This document shows, one piece after another, positions 7,719-16,595 of a stretch of 64,000 nt of DNA. This DNA comes from Streptomyces sp. BK239 (GTDB taxonomy: Bacteria; Actinomycetota; Actinomycetes; Streptomycetales; Streptomycetaceae). The notes beneath the pieces are model-generated. The model worked only from the letters and a program-made list of their open reading frames with translations. It searched no databases and was not told the DNA's origin. Positions within the stretch are counted from its first letter, which is position 1. The number at the start of each line of letters is the position of its first letter. The stretch is from positions 937,195 through 1,001,194 of the forward strand of contig NZ_SHKS01000001.1 in NCBI RefSeq assembly GCF_004217285.1. The letters are read 5' to 3'. Both the position numbers and the translations under genes were made by a program.

Positions 7719-8747
7719 ATGCGCGTCGGAGTACTGACCGGGGGCGGCGACTGCCCCGGCCTCAACGCCGTCATCCGCGCCGTCGTCCGCAAGGGCGTCC
7801 AGGAACACGGCCATGAGTTCGTCGGCTACCGGGACGGCTGGCGGGGGCCGCTCGAAGGGGTGTCGGTCCCCCTCGGCATCCCGGCGGTGCGCGGCATCCT
7901 GCCCCGGGGCGGCACCGTCCTCGGCTCCTCGCGGACCAACCCCCTGCACGAGCAGGACGGCGTCCGCCGTATCCGCGACACCCTCGCCCGCGACGGGGTC
8001 GACGCCCTCGTCGCCATCGGCGGCGAGGACACGCTCGGCGTCGCCGCGCGGCTGGGCGAGGAGCACGGCGTGTCCTGCGTCGGCGTGCCGAAGACCATCG
8101 ACAACGACCTGTCGGCCACCGACTACACCTTCGGCTTCCACACCGCGGTCGGCATCGCCACCGAGGCCATCGACCGCCTGCACACCACCGCCGAGTCGCA
8201 CATGCGCGTCCTCGTCGTGGAGGTGATGGGCCGCCACGCAGGATGGATCGCCCTGCACTCGGGCCTGGCCGGCGGCGCCAACGTCATCCTGATCCCCGAG
8301 CAGCCCTTCGACGTCGACCAGGTGTGCGCCTGGGTGACCTCCCGCTTCCGGTCCTCCTACGCGCCGATCGTGGTCGTCGCCGAGGGCGCGGTGCCCAGGG
8401 ACGGCGGCATGGTCCTCAAGGACCGCTCGCTGGACCCCTTCGGGCATGTGCGGCTCTCCGGCGTCGGCGAGTGGCTGGCCCGCCGGATCGAGGAGCGCAC
8501 CGGCAAGGAGGCCCGCACCACGGTCCTCGGGCACGTGCAGCGCGGGGGCACCCCCAGCGCCTACGACCGCTGGCTCGCCACCCGGTTCGGCCTGCACGCC
8601 GTTGACGCCGTCCACGAGCGGGACTTCGGCACGATGGTCGCCCTGCGGGGCACGGACATCGTCCGCGTCCTGCTCGCGGAGGCGACGGCCCGGCTCAAGA
8701 CGGTGGATCCCGCACTGTACGCCGAGGCCGGTGTGTTCTTCGGCTAG
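7719..8747 (+). CDS. pfkA: 6-phosphofructokinase, group III, with PPi-type active-site residues
   Basis: Phosphorylates fructose-6-phosphate to fructose-1,6-bisphosphate. The 342-residue PFK-A family protein shows GGGDCPGLNAVIR, the substrate loop PKTIDNDL with catalytic Asp, EVMGRHAGWIAL and LGHVQRGGTPSAYDR. At the phosphoryl-donor site it reads GGEDT where ATP enzymes have GGDGS, and PKTID where E. coli has PGTID, that is Asp at position 104 and Lys at 124 in E. coli numbering. This pairing is typical of pyrophosphate-dependent PFKs. Position corresponds to S. coelicolor pfkA2 (SCO2119), treated there as ATP-dependent, so donor choice is open. The stop shares CTAG with the convergent trpEG gene. 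Confidence 0.92.
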   Translation: MRVGVLTGGGDCPGLNAVIRAVVRKGVQEHGHEFVGYRDGWRGPLEGVSVPLGIPAVRGILPRGGTVLGSSRTNPLHEQDGVRRIRDTLARDGVDALVAIGGEDTLGVAARLGEEHGVSCVGVPKTIDNDLSATDYTFGFHTAVGIATEAIDRLHTTAESHMRVLVVEVMGRHAGWIALHSGLAGGANVILIPEQPFDVDQVCAWVTSRFRSSYAPIVVVAEGAVPRDGGMVLKDRSLDPFGHVRLSGVGEWLARRIEERTGKEARTTVLGHVQRGGTPSAYDRWLATRFGLHAVDAVHERDFGTMVALRGTDIVRVLLAEATARLKTVDPALYAEAGVFFG

Positions 8748-10633
8748 CCGTTCTCGCCCACCGCCTGACCGGCCGGCCGCAGCGCCTTCATCAACTCCCC
8801 TACGATCGCCGCCCCGTCGAGGGTCAGCACCGACTCCGGGTGGAACTGCACGCCCGCGAAGCCCGCGCCGCGCAGCGCGTGCACCTCGCCGTTGTCCGCC
8901 CGGCTCACCTCGACGCCGTGCGCGGTCAGCTCCTGCCGGGCGTCGTCGTCGCACCGTGCCACGAAGCTGTTGTAGAAGCCGACGGTCTCCTCACGCCCGA
9001 AGAAGTCCACCGTCGTCTGAGCCCCCTGGTACGGGACCTCCTTGCGTACGATGTCCAGCCCCAGCTCCGCCGCGATCAGCTCGTGCCCCAGGCAGACGCC
9101 GAGGACCCCGTGCCGGTGCTCCCGGATCACCCGCGCGGTCAGCTCCCGCAGGAACCGCATCTTCGGGTCAGCCAGGTCGGACGGGTCGCCCGGGCCGGGA
9201 CCCAGCACCACCGGGCCCTCGTGCGCGAGGACCGCCTCCCGCAGCCCCGGCTCGTCGTAGCGCCGGACCGACACCGTGAACCCGGCCGAGCGCAGCACGT
9301 GCGCGAGCATCGCCGTGAAGGTGTCCTCGCCGTCGACGACGAGCGCGTGGGAGCCGAGGTCCCGCGCCCGCTCCTGCATCCGCAGCCAGAACGGCGCCAG
9401 CGAGGCCCGCCGGCCGTCCAGCGCCGCCCGCACCCGGGGGTCGTCGGCCAGCCCGGCCCGTGCGCCCTCCTCCCGCGGCCTGCCCGGCCGTACGCCGAGG
9501 GCCGCGAGCACGCCCGCCGCCTTGGCGTGCGTCTCCGCCACCTCGCCCGCCGGGTCCGAGCTGCGCACCAGCGTGGCCCCCACCGGCACCCGCAGCCGCC
9601 CGGACGCGTCGATGTCGGCGGTGCGGATGAGGATGGGGGAGTCGAGGGTCTGCGCCCCGCCCGAGTCCCGCCCGAGCAGCGCCAGCGCGCCCGCGTAGTA
9701 GCCGCGCGCGGTCCCGTCACGCCCGAGGGGCTCGTGGCGCTCGATGACCCGGCAGGCGTTCTGCACCGGCGACCCGGTCACCGTCGCGGCGAACATCGTC
9801 TCCCGCAGCACCTCCCGCACGTCCAGGGAGGACCGGCCGCGCAGCTCGTACTCGGTGTGCGCGAGGTGCGCCATCTCCTTCAGCCGGGGCCCGACCACCA
9901 CCCCGCCCATGTCGCCGACGGTGCACATCATCTTCAGCTCCTCGTCGACGACCATCGACAGCTCCTCGATCTCCTTGCCGTCGCCGAGGAAGTCCAGCAG
10001 ACGCTCGGGGCTCGGCCCCTCGGCCGGATATCGGTACGTCCCGCTGATCGGGTTCATCACGACCGTGCCGCCGGACATCCGCACGTGCACCTCGGGACTC
10101 GCGCCCACCAGCACCCGCTCCCCGGTGTGCACGACGAACGTCCAGTACGCGCCCCGCTCGCCCTCCAGCAGCCGCCGGAACAGAGCGAGCGCGTCGGCCC
10201 TGGAGAAGCCGGCGATCCGCCCCTCGAAGGTCCGCCGGATGACGAAGTTCGCGCCCTCGCCGCGGCCGATCTCGTCCCGCAGCACCCGCTCGACGATCCG
10301 TGCGTACTCCTCGTCGCCGACGTCGAAGGCGCCGCCCTCGACGCGCACCCCGTGCGCGGGCAGCTGCTCCAGGGCGACGGCGAGCGGGATCTCGTGGCGC
10401 TCCTCGGGGGTCAGGAAGGCCAGCGGGGTGCCGTCGTCGCGGACGTCGAAGCCCCGCTCGCGGATCTGGCGGAACGGCACGAGCGCGAGGCCCTCGTCGG
10501 GCAGGTCGGCGAGACGTTCGTGGGTGGTGACCGGGCCGACGAGCAGTTCCACGGTCTGCTCGTCGTGGCCCGGGGCGCGCCGGCGCAGCAGCGCGAAGGG
10601 GCGGGTGTCGTGCGTCAGGTCCAGCAGGTTCAT
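8744..10633 (-). CDS. trpEG: Anthranilate synthase, fused TrpE-TrpG
   Basis: Converts chorismate and glutamine to anthranilate, the first committed step to tryptophan or to anthranilate-derived metabolites. The 629-residue protein fuses a chorismate-binding component I (residues ~1-420; GTYRYPAEG, FAATVTGSPVQNACRVIE, YYAGALALLGRD) to a class I glutamine amidotransferase (from ~430; VVLGPGPGDPSDL, nucleophile Cys in LGVCLGHELI, catalytic His-Pro-Glu in GVQFHPESVL). The PGPG motif replaces the more usual SPGPG. The fused form is known in Streptomyces and resembles phenazine-pathway enzymes. A Trp-codon leader and attenuator precede it. ATG at 10633. Confidence 0.93.
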   Translation of the reverse strand: MNLLDLTHDTRPFALLRRRAPGHDEQTVELLVGPVTTHERLADLPDEGLALVPFRQIRERGFDVRDDGTPLAFLTPEERHEIPLAVALEQLPAHGVRVEGGAFDVGDEEYARIVERVLRDEIGRGEGANFVIRRTFEGRIAGFSRADALALFRRLLEGERGAYWTFVVHTGERVLVGASPEVHVRMSGGTVVMNPISGTYRYPAEGPSPERLLDFLGDGKEIEELSMVVDEELKMMCTVGDMGGVVVGPRLKEMAHLAHTEYELRGRSSLDVREVLRETMFAATVTGSPVQNACRVIERHEPLGRDGTARGYYAGALALLGRDSGGAQTLDSPILIRTADIDASGRLRVPVGATLVRSSDPAGEVAETHAKAAGVLAALGVRPGRPREEGARAGLADDPRVRAALDGRRASLAPFWLRMQERARDLGSHALVVDGEDTFTAMLAHVLRSAGFTVSVRRYDEPGLREAVLAHEGPVVLGPGPGDPSDLADPKMRFLRELTARVIREHRHGVLGVCLGHELIAAELGLDIVRKEVPYQGAQTTVDFFGREETVGFYNSFVARCDDDARQELTAHGVEVSRADNGEVHALRGAGFAGVQFHPESVLTLDGAAIVGELMKALRPAGQAVGENG

Positions 10634-10716
10634 GGTCCGTGGGTCCTCTCAGGTGCACCGGGTGAAGCGGGGGAGGGGAGGCGGGAAGGTGCGGGGCCGG
10701 GAGGACGACCGGCGGG

Positions 10717-10749
10717 GAAAACGCCGAAGGCCGCCCTCGGGCGGCCTTC
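10717..10749 (-). terminator. trp attenuator terminator
   Basis: Read on the minus strand, a 10-bp perfect GC-rich stem (10749-10740 pairing with 10735-10726, four-base loop) is followed by GGCGTTTTCCCC. It lies between the Trp-rich leader peptide and the anthranilate synthase start. This is the expected terminator arm of a transcription attenuator; I did not fold the competing antiterminator. Confidence 0.8.
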
Positions 10750-10771
10750 GCGAAGTCGTGCGTACGCGCAG

Positions 10772-10834
10772 TCAGTGGGCCGCCGGATGAGCGGTCCACC
10801 ACCAGTTCCGGGTGTGGGTCGAGTGCGCGAACAT
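10772..10834 (-). CDS. trpL: trp leader peptide
   Basis: A 20-codon reading frame starting ATG at 10834 and ending TGA at 10772. The peptide begins MFAHSTHTRN, continues with three consecutive Trp codons (UGG UGG UGG) and ends TAHPAAH. Ribosome stalling at these codons when charged tRNA-Trp is scarce should prevent formation of the terminator at 10717-10749 and allow transcription of the anthranilate synthase gene. The same arrangement is described for Streptomyces venezuelae trpE. Confidence 0.88.
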   Translation of the reverse strand: MFAHSTHTRNWWWTAHPAAH

Positions 10835-10946
10835 GCGCCGCACCCTACCCCACGGTGCCCGTCGCGGCACGCGCTTCACTGCTTCGGATCCGGCCTATGA
10901 TCACGTCTGCTTGACGTGTTCCAGACCAGAACCAAAAGGGGTGGGT

Positions 10947-12467
10947 GTGTCTTTAACGAGCAGACTGAGGCCGTTGGCCTTCGTCGCCGCGGCGGCCGCG
11001 CTGTTCTCCGGCCTCACCGGGCCGGCCGCGACAGCCGTGGACCAGCCGACGATGACGAAACTGGCGCTCAGCGGCGACCGGTTCAAGATGACCGACACGA
11101 GCTACGTCGCCGCGACGAACAACCTCTACGCCAACCACCTCACGGAGCACGCCAGCCTGGAGCAGGTGCTCACCACCGACTACACGACCAACTCCTCCGG
11201 CGTGGCCGACCCCTGGATGAACCTGCGCTCGATGCGGGCCTGCGCGGGTAACGAGACCAAGGCGCTGCCGCCGGTCACCCGCAAGGTCTCCTGGTGCTGG
11301 TCGTCTGCCCACGGCGACGACGACACGGGCCGCTGGTGGCCGCAGGGCATGAGCAGCACGGGCACCGCCGACGGGGGCGACGGCGCCATCGACGGCAAGC
11401 GCGCCCTGGCGGTCGCCTGGCACTACAACACGTACGAACGCGACGCCGCCGCCGACACGACCGGCTGCCGCACCAACAACCTGCTCAAGCTGAGCCTCAT
11501 CGACCGGGACACCGGCAAGTACCGGCACGTGCTGCTCGCCCAGCCCACCAGCACCTCGTCCGCCGCCTCGAACTTCACGTTCGTCACTGGCCACGCCGGC
11601 GGGATCGTCTGGTACTCCAACTACATCTACGTCACCGACACCACCGGCGGCATCCGCGTCTTCGACATGGAGAAGCTCGCCAAGGTCGACGTCTACGGCT
11701 CCGGCGTCAGCACGTCCGGCATCAACGGCGGCAGGTCCAGCGCCTGCGGCTACCCGTACGTGATGCCGCAGGTGCACTACTACAAGCAGGCCTCGGCCCC
11801 GCCCTCCGGCGCGTGCAGCGAGGACGCCGTGAACGGGGTGCCCGACGCGAACTCGCTGTGCTACTCGTGGCTCTCGCTCGACAAGACCGGCGGCGGCCCC
11901 TTCAAGCTGGTCACCGGCGAGTGGTTCGGCAAGGCCGACGGCGGACGCGTGGTGCGCTATCAGCTGAACCCGGCCGACTCCGCGACCTATCCGGGGCTGC
12001 TCAACCTCTCCGGCGGCAAGACGGTGATCCAGGACGCCTACGCCGCCTCCCGGTACCGGGGCCTCCAGGGCGGCATGACCTGGACGGACGCCCAGGGTCT
12101 GCTGCACTTCGACTTCCACAAGGGCTGCGGCACCAAGCCCGCCGTCTTCTCGCACACCTGGGCCGGCGACACCCGCGCCCCGACGGCCTGCACCAGCGGC
12201 GACCTCGCCACCGGGAACTGGGCGGTGGGCACCCCCCAAGCCCTCAGTCACTGGCCCAGGCTCGGCGCGGACCCGGTGGACGAGCTGTGGGGCCTGACCG
12301 AGCACATCTGCCCGAGCGCGTCGCTCAAGGCGACGTACCCGGAGGACTTCAAGCCGGCCACGGGCGCCGGCGACGCCTGTCTGAACTACAACGGCGCCGA
12401 ATCGATGTCGCTGCGCACCGTCTTCGCCGTCGGCTTCACCGACCCCACGGTGCAGAACCTGCACTGA
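10947..12467 (+). CDS. Secreted Cys-rich protein of unknown function
   Basis: A 506-residue protein with a classical signal peptide: basic start (SLTSRLRPLAF), an Ala-rich hydrophobic core and a likely AxA-type cleavage near PAATA. The start GTG at 10947 is preceded by AAGGGG. The mature part has about a dozen Cys spread over its length, suggesting disulfides, and many aromatic residues with recurrent strand-like segments (HAGGIVWYSNYIYVTD, GGIRVFDMEKLAKVD) that hint at a beta-propeller. I recognise no catalytic motif or named family. It has no transmembrane anchor or sortase signal, so it is probably released. A hairpin follows the stop. Confidence 0.8.
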   Translation: MSLTSRLRPLAFVAAAAALFSGLTGPAATAVDQPTMTKLALSGDRFKMTDTSYVAATNNLYANHLTEHASLEQVLTTDYTTNSSGVADPWMNLRSMRACAGNETKALPPVTRKVSWCWSSAHGDDDTGRWWPQGMSSTGTADGGDGAIDGKRALAVAWHYNTYERDAAADTTGCRTNNLLKLSLIDRDTGKYRHVLLAQPTSTSSAASNFTFVTGHAGGIVWYSNYIYVTDTTGGIRVFDMEKLAKVDVYGSGVSTSGINGGRSSACGYPYVMPQVHYYKQASAPPSGACSEDAVNGVPDANSLCYSWLSLDKTGGGPFKLVTGEWFGKADGGRVVRYQLNPADSATYPGLLNLSGGKTVIQDAYAASRYRGLQGGMTWTDAQGLLHFDFHKGCGTKPAVFSHTWAGDTRAPTACTSGDLATGNWAVGTPQALSHWPRLGADPVDELWGLTEHICPSASLKATYPEDFKPATGAGDACLNYNGAESMSLRTVFAVGFTDPTVQNLH

Positions 12468-12481
12468 CGCCCCTGCCGGAC

Positions 12482-12513
12482 CGGGCCGGGCCCCCGTGGC
12501 GGGGACCGGCCCG
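12482..12513 (+). terminator. Putative terminator after secreted-protein gene
   Basis: CGGGCCGG at 12482-12489 pairs with CCGGCCCG at 12506-12513, and the stem extends inward with one mismatch. It has no T-tract, as is common for Streptomyces terminators, and lies 15 bases after the stop codon. Confidence 0.5.
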
Positions 12514-12577
12514 ATCCGGCCGTGTCTCAGCGCTATTCGTCTCATTTTCTGGGCACGGGGATGGACGCCCTGGGTGA

Positions 12578-13948
<1,371 letters not shown>

Positions 13949-13976
13949 TGATCCGCCCGTGACGGGCGGAGGGGGT

Positions 13977-14017
13977 GGGGCGCGGATCACATACGATCCG
14001 CGCCCCCTCCACTTTTG
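13977..14017 (+). terminator. Rho-independent terminator after DAHP synthase
   Basis: GGGGCGCGGATC (13977-13988) pairs perfectly with GATCCGCGCCCC (13995-14006) around a six-base loop, followed by CTCCACTTTTG. A smaller stem (CCGCCC/GGGCGG) lies just before it, immediately after the stop codon. Confidence 0.8.
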
Positions 14018-14040
14018 CGCCTCCTGAGCCCCGGGTAAGG

Positions 14041-14059
14041 TTAGGTTAGCCTCACCGAT
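14041..14059 (+). promoter_or_regulatory. Iron box (DmdR1/IdeR-type operator) before bfd
   Basis: The 19 bases read TTAGGTTAGCCTCACCGAT and match the actinobacterial iron box TTAGGTTAGSCTCACCTAA in 17 of 19 positions. It lies 47 bases before the ferredoxin gene start. A DtxR-family repressor (DmdR1 in Streptomyces) is expected to bind with Fe(II) and repress when iron is plentiful. Confidence 0.8.
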
Positions 14060-14105
14060 CAACGGGGCGGCGACAGCAATCAATCCCGGCGGGAGGTGGA
14101 TCCGC

Positions 14106-14333
14106 GTGTTCGTCTGCAGCTGCTTCCAGGTGACGGAAGCACAGGTCCAGCAGCACGCGGAGAACGGCGCCTGCACCCCGCGCCAGATCGCCTCCGCCTG
14201 CAAGGCCGGCACGGACTGCGGGTCCTGCGTACGCCGTATCCAGGCGATCCTCGGCCGCGGCGCCTGCCCGCGCCGGGAGCAGGCGGACCAGGGTGAGCAG
14301 GTGCTCACCGCCCGCCTCGACGAAGCGGCCTAG
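14106..14333 (+). CDS. bfd: Bacterioferritin-associated ferredoxin, [2Fe-2S]
   Basis: A 75-residue BFD-like [2Fe-2S] protein. The four cluster ligands are Cys in VCSCFQVTE (C-x-C) and in TDCGSCVRRI (C-x2-C). Bfd donates electrons to bacterioferritin haem to reduce and release stored iron when iron is scarce. This fits the iron box upstream and the convergent bacterioferritin gene that ends 24 bases away. GTG start with GGCGGGAGGT about ten bases before it. Confidence 0.88.
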   Translation: MFVCSCFQVTEAQVQQHAENGACTPRQIASACKAGTDCGSCVRRIQAILGRGACPRREQADQGEQVLTARLDEAA

Positions 14334-14356
14334 CGCGTCGGCCGTGCGGCGCCGGT

Positions 14357-14836
14357 TCAGCTCTCCGGCTGCTCGATGAGTTGCGCGATGTAGAGCGCCT
14401 CGCCGAGCTTCTCCACCAACTCCAGCTGGGTGTCGAGGTAGTCGATGTGGTGCTCCTCGTCCGCGAGGATCGACTCGAAGATGTTGGCGGACGTGATGTC
14501 GCCCTTCTCGCGCATCACGTGGATCCCGCGCCGGAGGCGGTCGATGGCCTCCACCTCGATCTGCCGGTCGGCCTCGAACATCTCCTTCACCGTCTGGCCC
14601 ACGCGCACATGGAACAGCCGCTGGTAGTTCGGCAGGCCGTCCAGGAAGAGGATGCGGTCGGTGAGCACCTCCGCGTGCTTCATCTCGTCGAACGACTCGT
14701 GCCGGGTGTACTTCGCGAGCCGCGTCCAGCCGAAGTTCTCCTGCATCTTCGCGTGCAGGAAGTACTGGTTGATCGCGGTGAGCTCGGCGGTGAGCTGTTC
14801 GTTCAGGAACTCGATGACCTCGGGGTCGCCCTGCAT
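14357..14836 (-). CDS. bfr: Bacterioferritin
   Basis: A 159-residue haem ferritin subunit that forms 24-mers oxidising and storing iron. All ferroxidase-centre residues are present: E18, Y25, E51, H54, with E94, E127 and H130 in the second helix pair (ADEEHHID), and the haem ligand M52. The ATG at 14836 has GGAAGGAG upstream and gives the standard family length, so longer in-frame starts were rejected. It converges with bfd, giving a compact iron storage/release pair whose two genes have separate upstream signals. Confidence 0.95.
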   Translation of the reverse strand: MQGDPEVIEFLNEQLTAELTAINQYFLHAKMQENFGWTRLAKYTRHESFDEMKHAEVLTDRILFLDGLPNYQRLFHVRVGQTVKEMFEADRQIEVEAIDRLRRGIHVMREKGDITSANIFESILADEEHHIDYLDTQLELVEKLGEALYIAQLIEQPES

Positions 14837-14910
14837 CGCGGGGCTCCTTCCACGTGGGGAATCAGGAGGTTGCCGCCGCATGATTTCACCGTCGATCGAA
14901 GATCGTCCAG

Positions 14911-14924
14911 TAAGTGCGTACTTA
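14911..14924. promoter_or_regulatory. Palindromic TAAGT site in the bfr promoter region
   Basis: TAAGTGCGTACTTA is a perfect 5-bp inverted repeat with a four-base centre, and another TAAGT follows at 14926-14930. It sits 75 bases before bfr (minus strand) and 87 bases before the sulfite-oxidase-like gene (plus strand). It may bind a winged-helix regulator; which one is unknown. Confidence 0.35.
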
Positions 14925-15010
14925 GTAAGTTAGTCCAGGCTTAGTGCCATGTGCCCGTTTCCGCCCATGGCGGGTGAGGGGCGGTGTCCGGGGTCTGTCA
15001 GGATGGAGTC

Positions 15011-15643
15011 ATGGGTCAGCCGGTGGAGCGGGAAACGGGAGAAGCAGCAGTGTCCGAGCTTCCGCCGGGGCAGCGACTGCAGCGGGGCTGGCCGGTCACC
15101 CACTACGGGCCGGTACCCAAGTTCCGTCCGGAGCGCTGGGAGTTCAGCGTCTTCGGCGCCACCGCCGACGGCGGCAAGCGGAGCTGGAACCACGAGGAGT
15201 TCACGGCCCTCCCGCACACCACCGTCGTCGCCGACCTGCACTGCGTGACGAAGTTCAGCATGCTCGGCGCCGAATGGGGCGGGATCCCGGCCCGCACCAT
15301 CCTGGACATCGCGCCGCCCGCCCCCGACGTCACCCATGTGATGGTGTGGGCGGAGTACGGCTTCAGCTCCAACCTGCGCCTGTCGGACTTCGCCTCCGAC
15401 CGCACGATCTTCGCCACCCACAAGGACGGCGAACTCCTCACCGCCGAACACGGCTTCCCGCTCCGCCTGGTCGTCCCCCACCTGTACGCCTGGAAGGGCC
15501 CGAAGTGGGTCCGCGGCGTGGAGTACATGACCGCCGACCGCCGCGGCTTCTGGGAGGAGCGCGGCTACCACAACATCGGCGACCCGTGGCGGGAGCAGCG
15601 GTACTCCTACCAGGAGGAACCGGGGGAGGGGCCGGAGCTGTAG
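15011..15643 (+). CDS. Sulfite-oxidase-like molybdopterin protein (YedY/MsrP-like, cytoplasmic)
   Basis: A 210-residue protein of the oxidoreductase molybdopterin-binding domain family. The motif VVADLHCVTKFSMLGAEW holds the Cys (C78) that should ligate molybdenum. Further family features are GPVPKFRPERWEF, WNHEEFTALPHT, RLVVPHLYAWKGPKWVRGVEYM and FWEERGYHNIGDPW. It lacks the C-terminal dimerisation domain of true sulfite oxidases and a Tat signal, so it is probably cytoplasmic. The substrate is unknown. ATG at 15011 with GGATGGAG just upstream. Confidence 0.88.
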   Translation: MGQPVERETGEAAVSELPPGQRLQRGWPVTHYGPVPKFRPERWEFSVFGATADGGKRSWNHEEFTALPHTTVVADLHCVTKFSMLGAEWGGIPARTILDIAPPAPDVTHVMVWAEYGFSSNLRLSDFASDRTIFATHKDGELLTAEHGFPLRLVVPHLYAWKGPKWVRGVEYMTADRRGFWEERGYHNIGDPWREQRYSYQEEPGEGPEL

Positions 15644-15679
15644 CCGGCCCTCGGCCGTCCCGGAGTCGTGGCCGGCTCC

Positions 15680-16561
15680 TCAGCCGTCCCGGAGCTTCTT
15701 CAGCCGCTCCACGTCCGCCGCGTGGCCTTCCTTGCCGCCGGGCGTCTCGATGACGAGCGGCACGCCGACGGTGGCCGGGTGGGTCATCAGGGCGCGGAAC
15801 GGATCCTCGCCTATGTGGCCGGACCCGATGTTCTCGTGCCGGTCCTTGTGTGCGCCGACCACATCCTTGGAGTCGTTGGCGTGGATCAGCTTCAGCCGTC
15901 CCTCGCCGACGGTGTCCACCAGCAGGTCGAGGGTCTGGTGCATGCCGGACGGGCCGGTCAGATCGTGCCCGGCGGCGAAGACATGACAGGTGTCCAGGCA
16001 GACGCCGAGCTTGGGATGGGCGTCCAGCGCCTCGAAGTACGGGCCGAAGTCCCAGGTCCGCGAGCACAGCGAGGATCCCTGGCCGGCCGTGCCCTCCAGC
16101 AGCAGCCACGGGTCGTCGTCGTGCGTCAGCTCCTCCAGCAGCGGGAGCATGTGCTCACGCACCTGCTTCAGCGCCACCGACCGGTCCCGTCCGCCCGTCG
16201 CGCTGCCCGTGTGCACGACCACGCCCAGCGCGCCGATCTCCCGCCCCCGGCGCAGCGAGTGCCGCAGCGACTCCACCGACCTCTCGACCGTCGCCTCGGT
16301 GTGCGAGCCGAAGTTGATCAGGTACGGCGCGTGCACGTACGCCGGCGTCGACGTGGTCGCGCAGGCCTCCCGGAACGCCTCGTCCTGCCGCGGGTTCCCG
16401 GCGGGGGTCGCCCAGCCGCGCGGGTTGGCGACGAAGACCTGGACCGCCTCGGCCTGCAGCTCGCGGGCGTAGGCCACCCCGACCGAGTGCAGACCGCCGG
16501 CCACGGGGACATGGCCGCCGACGGGGTTGCGGGAGGGGAACGGTGACGCTTGAGGACTCAC
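15680..16561 (-). CDS. nfo: Deoxyribonuclease IV (AP endonuclease, Nfo family)
   Basis: Cleaves DNA 5' to abasic sites in base-excision repair, using a trinuclear zinc centre. The 293-residue TIM-barrel protein shows the AP endonuclease family 2 signatures: GVCLDTCHVFAAG, IHANDSKDVVGAHKDRHENIG and LVIETPGGK, plus VHTGSATGG and LLLEGTAGQG. All metal-ligand His, Asp and Glu positions appear intact. The start is GTG at 16561, with a GGGCGG stretch just upstream. It is the downstream gene of the kinase gene on the same strand, 34 bases away. Confidence 0.9.
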   Translation of the reverse strand: MSPQASPFPSRNPVGGHVPVAGGLHSVGVAYARELQAEAVQVFVANPRGWATPAGNPRQDEAFREACATTSTPAYVHAPYLINFGSHTEATVERSVESLRHSLRRGREIGALGVVVHTGSATGGRDRSVALKQVREHMLPLLEELTHDDDPWLLLEGTAGQGSSLCSRTWDFGPYFEALDAHPKLGVCLDTCHVFAAGHDLTGPSGMHQTLDLLVDTVGEGRLKLIHANDSKDVVGAHKDRHENIGSGHIGEDPFRALMTHPATVGVPLVIETPGGKEGHAADVERLKKLRDG

Positions 16562-16595
16562 CCGCCCAGGGTGTCACGCCCCCGGGACCGCCAGG

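Noticed and set aside
8840..10900. Very long open frame opposite trpEG
   Set aside because: It mirrors the anthranilate synthase gene, shows no family motif and has low-complexity composition; such antisense frames are normal in GC-rich DNA.
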